From: Arthrobacter sp. 24S4-2
GTDB taxonomy: Bacteria > Actinomycetota > Actinomycetes > Actinomycetales > Micrococcaceae
Length of the DNA stretch: 64,000 bases
NCBI RefSeq assembly: GCF_005280255.1
Contig: NZ_CP040018.1
Location: 4,712,001-4,776,000, forward strand
Direction: 5' to 3'
Of this stretch, positions 49,746 through 57,201 are shown piece by piece; positions within the stretch are counted from its first letter, which is position 1; every line of letters begins with the position of its first letter. The translations under genes were made by a program, and so were the position numbers. The notes under the pieces are model-generated. The model searched no databases. It had not been told where the DNA came from and worked only from the letters and a program-made list of their open reading frames with translations.

Positions 49746-51409
49746 CCACCGGCCCGGAGCCGGGTTCCCTCCTCACGCCGGTGGGGCAGCTGGCCGCCGC
49801 GTATGACGTCGTGGTGGTGGGCAGCGGCGCCGCCGGGCTGGTCTCGGCGGTCCGGGCGGCAGACGCCGGACTGAGCGTGCTCGTCGCCGAGAAGGCGGCC
49901 CTGCTGGGCGGCACCACCGCCGCGGGCGGCGGGGTGATGTGGGCTCCGAACAACCACCTGGCCCGGAAGGCCGGCTTCCGCGACAGCCATGACGACGCCG
50001 TCGCGTACCTCAGCGAGGCAGCCGGCCATGCGCTGTCCGCGGAGGAAATCGACTGGTACGTCCGCACCGCACCGCGCGCCGTCGAATACCTCAACGGCAG
50101 CACCAGGGTGTCCATGACCCCGATCGCCCGCCCGGATTACCACATGGAGTGGAACGGAGCGGCCGACGGCGGACGCGGCCTGGACAACGACGCCTTCGAT
50201 CCGTCGGCGTACCCGGGCCTGGCGGAGGCCATCCGGCCGTCGTCGTACTTTCCGCTGCTGACCATGACCGAACGGGACGAGCTCAACGGCCGCGCCGCGG
50301 ACCCCGGACTTCTCGCCCGCCGGGCAGCCACCGGCGTCCGGACGATGGGAGGAGCCCTCGTGGGCCGGCTGCTCGCGAGCGCCCTGGACCGTGGCGTCCA
50401 CATCGCCGCCCAATCACCTGTTGCGGACCTCGTCCGCAACGGAACCGGCTGGACGGTGACGCTGGGAGATGCGCCGGACAGCAACCGAACCGCCAGCACA
50501 ACCCGCGCCGTCAAGCAGGTGGAGGCAGCCGCCGTCGTGCTGGCCTCCGGAGGGTTCGAGTGGAATCCCCGCCTGCGCAAGGCCTTCCTGGCGTTCCCCG
50601 TGACGCCCATCAGCGCCCCGTCCAACGAGGGCGACGGGCTGGAACTGGGCCTCAAGAACGGGGCGGCCGTGGCGGACATGACGGCCATCTGGGGCGTCCC
50701 GGTGATCTCCGCGCCCGAGCATCAATACGACGGACGGCAGTCCGGCCGGATGGGCAACGTGGAGATGACCCTGCCGGGTTCCATCCTGGTAAACGCCGCG
50801 GGACAGCGGTTCGTCAACGAAGCGCTGAACTACCACGACGCCTGCCGCGTGTTCGCGTCGGTGGACCCGCACACCGGGCGGCAGCAGAACAACCCGGCCT
50901 GGCTGGTGTTCGACTCCACCTACCTGTCCAAATATCCGGTGGCCGGCTCCATACCGGGGTCTCCGGCCGGCTGGATGACCTCGGCCGGGACGGTGGAGGA
51001 ACTCGCCAAAAGACTCGGGATCGACGCTGCCGCGTTCAGCGCCACGGTGGCGCGGTTCAACGCCGACGCTGCCGCCGGCATCGACCCGGAGTTCCACCGC
51101 GGCGCCACTCCCCAGGACCGCTTCCTGGGCGATTCGGGCAACACCCCGAACCCCTGTTTGGCTCCCCTGGCCACCGGGCCGTTCTACGCAGTGCCCGTTT
51201 CGGCAGGCGTGCTTGGCACCTCAGGGGGCCTGGAAACCGACCTCGACGGCCGGGTCCTGGACCGCCACCGGCGGCCGATCCCCGGGCTGTACGCCGCAGG
51301 CAACGTCTCGGCCGGCGTGTTCCGCAACAACTACCCCGGCGGCGGCGCCACGCTGGGCTCGGCCATCACCCGCGCCTTCGCCGTTGGCGAGCACCTGGCG
51401 AAGCGCTAA
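49742..51409 (+). CDS. FAD-dependent dehydrogenase, KstD-like
   Basis: A 555-residue flavoprotein of the same family as the 37794 gene. It has YDVVVVGSGAAGLVSAVRAA for FAD near residue 20, GGTTAAGGGVMWAPNNHLAR and the terminal LYAAGNVSAGVFRNNYPGGG. It would catalyse dehydrogenation or reduction next to a carbonyl. The start ATG 49742 overlaps the dehydrogenase stop (ATGA). Last gene of the LysR-controlled unit; a strong terminator follows. The two flavoproteins may serve successive steps or different substrates. Confidence 0.84.
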   Translation: MTTGPEPGSLLTPVGQLAAAYDVVVVGSGAAGLVSAVRAADAGLSVLVAEKAALLGGTTAAGGGVMWAPNNHLARKAGFRDSHDDAVAYLSEAAGHALSAEEIDWYVRTAPRAVEYLNGSTRVSMTPIARPDYHMEWNGAADGGRGLDNDAFDPSAYPGLAEAIRPSSYFPLLTMTERDELNGRAADPGLLARRAATGVRTMGGALVGRLLASALDRGVHIAAQSPVADLVRNGTGWTVTLGDAPDSNRTASTTRAVKQVEAAAVVLASGGFEWNPRLRKAFLAFPVTPISAPSNEGDGLELGLKNGAAVADMTAIWGVPVISAPEHQYDGRQSGRMGNVEMTLPGSILVNAAGQRFVNEALNYHDACRVFASVDPHTGRQQNNPAWLVFDSTYLSKYPVAGSIPGSPAGWMTSAGTVEELAKRLGIDAAAFSATVARFNADAAAGIDPEFHRGATPQDRFLGDSGNTPNPCLAPLATGPFYAVPVSAGVLGTSGGLETDLDGRVLDRHRRPIPGLYAAGNVSAGVFRNNYPGGGATLGSAITRAFAVGEHLAKR

Positions 51410-51773
51410 GAGCACTAACGAACACCAAGGCAAGGCGCCGACGGCGGGAGCTACCCGTCGTCGGCCCCTTGCCTTTTTGCTTCAGGCAGGCCGCTGGTGT
51501 GATGCAGGACACAAAACAATTTTCACCGAATTGATTGCCTTGCTGCCCGGCGGTCCGGCACACTAAGGGAGGATCCGCAGGAACGGAAAGTTCCCGGTCC
51601 CTCCGCCGGACGCATTGCGCCGGCCCCGCCCCATCACAGAATGCCGGGCATCCTCGAATCACTTCCAGCCTTCGCCGGCACTTCTCTGCCCTCCCATTTT
51701 CCCTACCGGAAACAGCCCTATCCATAATCTGCCCAGGATGCCCATGCCCCTTCACCGCGAAAGAGAGCTCCCC
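51410..51773. other. intergenic region before the 51774 gene
   Basis: Beyond the terminator at 51427, I see no gene. An AT-rich patch near 51515-51540 might hold a promoter for the small gene at 51774, but no clear -35/-10 pair can be fixed. Confidence 0.45.
51427..51478 (+). terminator. Rho-independent terminator of the YciI-ADH-flavoprotein operon
   Basis: A long GC-rich stem (51427-51448 with 51454-51475, a few mismatches) around a five-base loop, ending in CCTTTTTG. Confidence 0.85.
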
Positions 51774-52004
51774 ATGATCAAGCACCACTCCGACATCCTC
51801 CTCGAGATCATTGCCCACGATCCCGCAACGATCGAAAACGACCTCAACAGCGCCGTGGACATCGCGCTACGGCACGCCATGCAGGAACGCCGCCACGGCG
51901 TGCTGGTGACCCAGACCGGTTTCTCCACCTACACCGTGGCCGTGAGCCGCGACGTCCCCTACGGCGAAACCCGGGAACAGCGGCAGTGGGCGTCGATGGC
52001 GTAA
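51774..52004 (+). CDS. small conserved protein, paralogue of the 7476 gene
   Basis: A 76-residue protein of unknown function. The C-terminal half, HGVLVTQTGFSTYTVAV then DVPYGETRE, parallels the 69-residue protein at 7476 at HG, T, YTVA, S, VP, G and TRE. The N-terminal half is a helix with IENDLNSAVDIALRHAM. AGAGAG lies before ATG 51774. It stands alone between two terminators and two unrelated genes, so context gives no hint of role. Confidence 0.78.
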   Translation: MIKHHSDILLEIIAHDPATIENDLNSAVDIALRHAMQERRHGVLVTQTGFSTYTVAVSRDVPYGETREQRQWASMA

Positions 52005-52137
52005 GGACACGCCGCGGGACGCGCACCTGTACTCACCGTGCGCCCCGGCTGTAGCGTGGAACGGAAAGTCCGCCTAGTACGGGCCGGCGCTTGGAGCAGG
52101 CCGGACAGATCCGATACTTCAAGATCAGGAGCAGTCC

Positions 52138-52377
52138 ATGAGCACTGAACACAACGAGCCCGAAGACATCGTGAGCGACGGAGTCGAGGACAAAACAAGC
52201 CCGCTGCCGAAGGAAAAGCCTGCGGGCCAGGCCTCCGGCCGCCACGCAGCATCCGGCCCCGCTGATAGCGGCCCCGCCGGGGCGGGCGGCACCAAACCCC
52301 CGGGACCGGCCGAGGAGCAGAACAGCGAAACCGGGGACAACCGGGGACTCACCACGGAACCCAGCTCCAGCGACTGA
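52138..52377 (+). CDS. small disordered acidic protein
   Basis: A 79-residue protein of Gly, Pro, Ala, Ser, Glu and Asp with no hydrophobic core (MSTEHNEPEDIVSDGVEDK start), predicted fully disordered. CAGGAG seven bases before ATG 52138 and a 52-bp palindromic terminator after the stop support a real single-gene unit. No family recognised. Similar low-complexity small proteins are common near stress genes, but that is not evidence of function. Confidence 0.65.
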   Translation: MSTEHNEPEDIVSDGVEDKTSPLPKEKPAGQASGRHAASGPADSGPAGAGGTKPPGPAEEQNSETGDNRGLTTEPSSSD

Positions 52378-52385
52378 ACAGCAGC

Positions 52386-52437
52386 AAAGAGGAGGGGCCC
52401 GACGGCGGCAATTGCCGCCGTCGGGCCCCTCCTCTTT
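52386..52437. terminator. 52-bp perfect palindrome, bidirectional terminator
   Basis: A perfect inverted repeat centred on AATT at 52410-52413, with A-rich left and T-rich right edges (AAAGAGGAGG on one side, CCTCCTCTTT on the other). It ends the rightward small gene (52377) and the leftward PfpI gene (52468). Confidence 0.93.
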
Positions 52438-52467
52438 TGTTCGCTGCGATTTGTTCGCGCCTGCCGG

Positions 52468-53034
52468 TTAGGGCGTCTGGCCGGCGTGCTCGCCTTCTTC
52501 GATCTCTTCGAGCAGTTTGTCGTTGAAGGCCTCGAGGTCGCCGGGGTGCCTGCTGGTCACGAAGCCCTGGTCCACCACCACTTCCTCGTCGCGCCAGTCC
52601 GCACCTGCGTTCTTCAGGTCGGTCTGGAGCGTGTGGTACGAGGTCAGCTTGCGGCCGCGGACCACACCGGCGTCGATGAGCAGCCACGGGCCGTGGCAGA
52701 TGGACGCCACCGGCTTGTGCTGTTCAAAGAAGCTCCGGGCGAAGGCCTGGGCGTCCTTGTCCACCCGGAGGTGGTCGGCGTTGACCACCCCGCCGGGGAT
52801 CACCAGGGCGTGGAAATCGGAGGCGTTGGCCTCGGCCACAGTGATGTCGACGTCGAACTTCTCGCCCTTTTCGGTGCCGTCGTAGCCCTGCAGCTTGCCG
52901 GCCTTGGGCGCCACCAGGGTGGGCTCACCGCCGGCTTCCTTCACGGCGTTCCAGGGGCTGGTCAGCTCCACCTGCTCCACGCCGTCGCTCAGCAGGAACG
53001 CAACCTTCTTGCCTGCAATATTGTGCGCTGACAT
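52468..53034 (-). CDS. PfpI/DJ-1 family protein
   Basis: A 188-residue class I glutamine-amidotransferase-like protein of the PfpI/YhbO group. The nucleophile elbow ASICHGPWLLIDAG contains the reactive Cys and adjacent His; Glu in SDGVEQVEL completes the usual set. Members act as stress proteins, glyoxalase III- or deglycase-like enzymes, or weak proteases; the assignment of activity is debated. It lies alone, leftward, between two strong terminators. Confidence 0.88.
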   Translation of the reverse strand: MSAHNIAGKKVAFLLSDGVEQVELTSPWNAVKEAGGEPTLVAPKAGKLQGYDGTEKGEKFDVDITVAEANASDFHALVIPGGVVNADHLRVDKDAQAFARSFFEQHKPVASICHGPWLLIDAGVVRGRKLTSYHTLQTDLKNAGADWRDEEVVVDQGFVTSRHPGDLEAFNDKLLEEIEEGEHAGQTP

Positions 53035-53317
53035 ATGTCCTCCTCTTGCCGGAGCGGGGGGGTGATGCAGCCGCTCACCGGCCGCACTGTCCCCCGCCGA
53101 GGGTTGATGCCTTACGGGTTAAACACTATGAAGCCCGGAAATAATAAGCAAGCTGACTATGCATTCTGGGCGCCGGGAACAGTTCCATCAAACAGCGCCA
53201 GCAAACAGTGCTAGCACGGAAGCCACGGGCAGGGCCCCGCGGGCACCATGGAAGCACCGGAACCGGAGAGAGCATCCCGGAACCGGAAACCCCACTCACC
53301 GCAACAGGAGCAACAAA

Positions 53318-53811
53318 ATGTCCATGACCGCCGGAACAAAGAAGTCCCGCACCTCCCGCGCCAAGATCGCACTCGTCTCAGCAATGACGCTGGGGCTGGC
53401 TGCGGGTGGCGTGGCCCTGGCCGCACCTGCCCAGGCCGCCGCCACCAACTATGCCTGCACCGTCGTCCCCCTGAAGCCCATCTTTGCGGGCTTCAACTCT
53501 TCGGGCACCAAGCTGGTGGACTACCGGATCAATGTCTACTGCGCATCTAACCGTTCCGTCTACATCGAGCAGCAGCGCTGGGAGAGCGACGACTGGCCCA
53601 ACGGTGATGACCACCTGGGCGACTCGGCGTTCAGCCGCTATCTCGGCCCCGCCAACGGCTGGCACACCATCCACAATGTCCGCACCCTGACCAACACCGA
53701 GATCGGCAACGAGGAGGTCTACCACAAGGTTCGCCACCAGGAAGGGCCAGCGGTGTCTGGTCGCCGTTCACCGGCTGGACCGGCAGCGGCACGACCTCGA
53801 TGTCCAACTAG
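53318..53811 (+). pseudogene. small secreted protein, frameshifted near the C-terminus
   Basis: CAGGAG precedes ATG 53318. The start has a signal peptide (KKSRTSRAKIALVSAMTLG onward, cleavage after APAQA) and a mature part with an exported, Cys-containing domain (ACTVVPLKPIFAG, DYRINVYCASNRSVYIEQ, ending HTIHNVRTLTNTEIGNEEVYH). After about base 53729-53749 the frame turns into Arg/Pro-rich noise, whereas another frame reads SGVWSPFTGWTGSGTTSMSN to TAG 53811. One base appears missing. As it stands the protein would run to 53836 with a wrong tail. Family unknown; probably a sequencing error or recent mutation. Confidence 0.75.
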
Positions 53812-53858
53812 CTCCGTCCAACCAGCTCGATGTTGAATTAGCCCGACGTCCAGCCAGC

Positions 53859-53898
53859 AAACCGGCGGCAGCCCCGAAAAGGGCTGCCGCCGGTTTTG
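53859..53898. terminator. bidirectional Rho-independent terminator
   Basis: A perfect 16-bp stem (53859-53874 with 53881-53896) closes the loop CGAAAA, with AAA on one side and TTTT on the other. It separates the secreted-protein gene from the leftward response-regulator gene. Confidence 0.9.
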
Positions 53899-54555
53899 CT
53901 ATTGCTGGCGCAGGTAGGTGAGCACGGCAAGGACCCGGCGGTGGTCCTCGGGTTCCGGCCGCAGCCCGAGCTTAAGGAAGATGCTCCGGATATGGGCTTC
54001 CACCGTCCGCTCCCCCAGGAACAGGGTCTTCCCGATCGCCTGGTTGGTGCGCCCCTGGGCCATCAGCTCCAGGACGTCCTTTTCCCGGCTGCTGAGCTCG
54101 CCTTCCCGCTGCTGGCCGTTGTGCGGCCGGGCCACCATGCGTGCCACCAGTTCAGGGTCGACGGCGGTGCCGCCGGCCGCCACGCGGTGCAGGGCGTCGA
54201 TGAAGTCGTCGATGTCGGACACGCGCTCCTTCAGGAGGTAGCCGAGTCCCTTGGCGCCGTTCCCCAGCAGCGCCATCGCGTTCTCCGTCTCCACGTACTG
54301 GGACAGCAGGAGCACCCCGGTTTCAGGATGGTCGCGCCGGATGGCCGCGGCGGCCTGGATGCCTTCGGTGGTAAAGGTGGGCGGCATGCGGATGTCGACG
54401 ACGGCGGCATCGGGCCGGTGGGCAGCGATGCAGGCCAGCAGTTCCTCGGCATCCGCCGCCTCGCACACCACCTCCAGCCCTTCGGAAGCGAGCAGGGCGG
54501 CAAGGCCGCGGCGGAGCAGCGCCGAGTCGTCGGCGATGGCGACGCGCAGTTTCAT
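53899..54555 (-). CDS. NarL/LuxR-type response regulator
   Basis: A 218-residue regulator. The receiver has the acidic pair Asp9-Asp10 (AIADDSALL) and phospho-acceptor Asp54 (AAVVDIRMP); the C-terminal LuxR HTH is LSSREKDVLELMAQGRTNQAI plus ERTVEAHIRSIFLKLGL. All phosphorylation residues are present, unlike the DevR-like protein at 11288. ATG 54555 overlaps the stop of the kinase gene by four bases, making the cognate pair clear. Confidence 0.9.
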   Translation of the reverse strand: MKLRVAIADDSALLRRGLAALLASEGLEVVCEAADAEELLACIAAHRPDAAVVDIRMPPTFTTEGIQAAAAIRRDHPETGVLLLSQYVETENAMALLGNGAKGLGYLLKERVSDIDDFIDALHRVAAGGTAVDPELVARMVARPHNGQQREGELSSREKDVLELMAQGRTNQAIGKTLFLGERTVEAHIRSIFLKLGLRPEPEDHRRVLAVLTYLRQQ

Positions 54556-56393
54556 GGCATGTCCTCCGTTGGATCGGCCGAGAACGGCAGGACTGCCGCC
54601 ACGGTGGTTCCGCCGCCTTCCGGGCTGGTGACAACCAGGGAACCGCCCAGCGCCGCCGCCCGGTCGGCCAGCCCCAGCAGGCCGCCGTCGGAACCGGGGC
54701 TGGCACCTCCGATCCCGTTGTCCGTGACGTGCAGGCTAACCCCGCCGTCCGTGCCCTTGACGCCGATCCGCAGGTGCGAGGCACGGGCATGCTTGGCCGC
54801 GTTGGTCACGGCTTCGGCGCAGATGAAATAGGCGGCGAGCTCAACCTGCGGCGGAGGCCGCACCGGTAGCTCGACCTCCAGCTCGATGGGCAGCGGGGAG
54901 CGTTCCGCGAGGGCAGTGAGGGATCCGCCGAGCCCCCTTTCCCGCAACGACGGCGGGTAGACTCCCCGCGCCAGTTCGCGCAGTTCCGCCAGTGCCACGG
55001 CAAGGTCGCGGCCGGCCTGTTCCACCAGCTCCTTCATTTCCCCGGCGCCGGCGGCACGCCGTGCCCGGGCCAGGTCCATGGATACCGCAACCAGGCGCTG
55101 CTGCGCGCCGTCGTGGAGGTCCCTTTCCAGTTCGCGGCGCCGGGCGTCCCCGGCAGTGACGATCCGTTCCCGGGACCGGCGGACCTCAACGAGCTGGTCC
55201 CGCAGCTGCTGCTCCATGTTCTGGTTGTCCAGGGCCAGGGACGTCGCACTCCGCACCGCGGCCAGCAGCTGCGGCTGGTCCCGGAGTGCTTCATCGAAGA
55301 CCAGCGCGCCTACCGGGCTGCCGTTGCGCTCCAGCACCATCGCCGCCCGGCCGGATCCGTCCTCCGGGACCGCGCGGGGAACGCCGTCGTCGTCGACGAA
55401 TCCTGCCAGGGCTGGCGACCAGCGCCACAGGCTGAGGGTGGGGTCCCGGACCGATCTGCGCAGGGCGCGGATGAGCCGGTCGCTGACCGGTGCCATTCCG
55501 ATCTCCACCATCAGGTCGCTCAGCGCACCGCGCGCGAACCGGTACCGCCACAGGCCCAGCAGGACGGCGAGCGGCACCATCGCCGTCGCCGGGTACTGCC
55601 ACAGCAGGGCCTCGTTGGACAGCGATCCCGTCAGCTGGACCACGGCCAGCGTTGCCCAGACCGTGGACGCCGTCTTAATGATCACGGCCAGCCACAGTGG
55701 CAGGAACGCGGCGCGGTAAGCGGGGGAACCGGAACGCCAGCGGGAGACGAGGACCGCCACGATGGCGAGGCCGATGCCCACCTGCGCAACGCGGGCAGCG
55801 TCCCCGATGGCGCTGGTGAGCTGCGGGCCGTCCCACAGCAGCAGCAGGTTTTGGGACGTGGACTGACCTGCCGCAACATGCAGTCGCGGATCGAAGAAGG
55901 CCCAGCTGGCGACGGCGATGGCCACCCAGGCGGCGAAGAAGAAAACCACCGCCCACCGTTCGGCCCTCGAGCGCAGGACCCCCGACGGGAAGCTCAGTGC
56001 AAGCTGCAGCAAGGGCGGCTGGTACATCAGCGTCAGCGTCACGCCGAGGGTGAAGAGGAACGGGTCGCTGGACCGCCTGACCCCGGCAGCCAGCCACAGC
56101 AGCCCGGCGACCACCAGGAGCAGGCCGGGGTTCCGGTTGGGGCGGGTCTGCCAGGCCGTGACGCCCGCCAGCACGAATGCCAGCCCCACGCCGATGAACA
56201 TCGACAGTTCGAAGACCGAAAAGGAAGCCCGGTCCGGGTTCTCGCCCATGCGGATGACGCCCTGGGCATTGAGGACTCCGAGCGTCCGGGCCGGATCCTG
56301 CAGGGCCTCCGGCCGCCAGTCAATCGACAGCAGCACCAGGGCCAGGACGCCCACGGTGGCAGCCACTACCAGAACCAGTTGCTTGGGGGTCAC
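54552..56393 (-). CDS. membrane sensor histidine kinase, NarX/DesK class
   Basis: A 613-residue kinase: eight or so N-terminal helices (residues 5-285), a GAF-like segment (about 300-400), HisKA_3 with His427 (RRRELERDLHDGAQQRLV) and HATPase_c (NAAKHARAS; DNGIGGASPG). GTG 56393 with GGAGGGAAG upstream is the start; a longer open frame further right is unrelated. It phosphorylates the regulator encoded immediately after. The signal is unknown; the multi-helix N-terminus suggests membrane or lipid sensing. Confidence 0.88.
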   Translation of the reverse strand: MTPKQLVLVVAATVGVLALVLLSIDWRPEALQDPARTLGVLNAQGVIRMGENPDRASFSVFELSMFIGVGLAFVLAGVTAWQTRPNRNPGLLLVVAGLLWLAAGVRRSSDPFLFTLGVTLTLMYQPPLLQLALSFPSGVLRSRAERWAVVFFFAAWVAIAVASWAFFDPRLHVAAGQSTSQNLLLLWDGPQLTSAIGDAARVAQVGIGLAIVAVLVSRWRSGSPAYRAAFLPLWLAVIIKTASTVWATLAVVQLTGSLSNEALLWQYPATAMVPLAVLLGLWRYRFARGALSDLMVEIGMAPVSDRLIRALRRSVRDPTLSLWRWSPALAGFVDDDGVPRAVPEDGSGRAAMVLERNGSPVGALVFDEALRDQPQLLAAVRSATSLALDNQNMEQQLRDQLVEVRRSRERIVTAGDARRRELERDLHDGAQQRLVAVSMDLARARRAAGAGEMKELVEQAGRDLAVALAELRELARGVYPPSLRERGLGGSLTALAERSPLPIELEVELPVRPPPQVELAAYFICAEAVTNAAKHARASHLRIGVKGTDGGVSLHVTDNGIGGASPGSDGGLLGLADRAAALGGSLVVTSPEGGGTTVAAVLPFSADPTEDMP

Positions 56394-56520
56394 GGTGCTT
56401 CCCTCCGCCAAGCTTAAGAATCCCACGCAGCCCCGCGGCGGGCCATAGCAGAGGGCCGTAGCAACGGGGTCATGGCATCGGAGCCGCAGCCCCCGAGCCG
56501 CCGCCTGGCCGGCGGCGCAG

Positions 56521-57201
56521 CTACCCCAGCAGCCGCCGTTCGTGGGCGAAGGCCACCAGCTGGAGCCTGGTGCGGAGTCCCAGCTTGTCCAGGACGCTGC
56601 GCAGGTGCGTCTTGATGGTGGCTTCGGAGACGAATAGGCTTCCGGCCATTTCAGCGTTGGCCAGCCCTTTCGCCGCAAGGAGGAACACGTCGCGCTCACG
56701 TGCTGAGAGCACCTCGAGGACGGAGAGGTCCGGCCCCGCGGAGGGCATGGTGCGTGCTGCGTGCTGGAAAAGCCCATGGACGGAGCCGGGTGCTATCACG
56801 GAGTAGCCGGCATAGACCGTGCGGATGGCGGCCAGGAGGAATTCCGGTTCCGCACTTTTGAGCAGGTACCCGCTGGCGCCGGCCTGGACGGCTTCCACCA
56901 CCGCCTGGTCCCGGTTGAAGGTGGTCAGGGCGATGATCTTGGGCCGGTCTCCGCCCCCGGCGTCCTGCATCTGCAGGATGCGCCGGGTGGCGCTGACCCC
57001 GTCGAGGACCGGCATCCGAAGGTCCATCAGCATCACATCCGGATTCTGTTCGGACGCGAGCGCCACCGCCTGTTCGCCGTCGCCGGCTTCCCCGCAGAGC
57101 TCCATGTCCGCCTGGCTCTCGATCAGCATCCGGATGCCGGCGCGGAAAAGCGGCTGGTCGTCCACGAGCGCCACCAGGATGCGTCCTCCCGCATCAGCCA
57201 C
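56521..57201 (-). CDS. NarL/LuxR-type response regulator
   Basis: A 226-residue regulator with receiver Asp14-Asp15 (ALVDDQPLFRAG) and phospho-acceptor Asp60 (DVMLMDLRMP), followed by a LuxR HTH (LSARERDVFLLAAKGLANAEM and ATIKTHLRSVLDKLGL). GTG 57201 overlaps the 3' end of its kinase gene by eight bases; the frame is open to 57273 but only over the kinase coding region. It is the partner of the kinase at 57194. The first two TCSs in this area are in tandem on the same strand. Confidence 0.88.
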   Translation of the reverse strand: MADAGGRILVALVDDQPLFRAGIRMLIESQADMELCGEAGDGEQAVALASEQNPDVMLMDLRMPVLDGVSATRRILQMQDAGGGDRPKIIALTTFNRDQAVVEAVQAGASGYLLKSAEPEFLLAAIRTVYAGYSVIAPGSVHGLFQHAARTMPSAGPDLSVLEVLSARERDVFLLAAKGLANAEMAGSLFVSEATIKTHLRSVLDKLGLRTRLQLVAFAHERRLLG

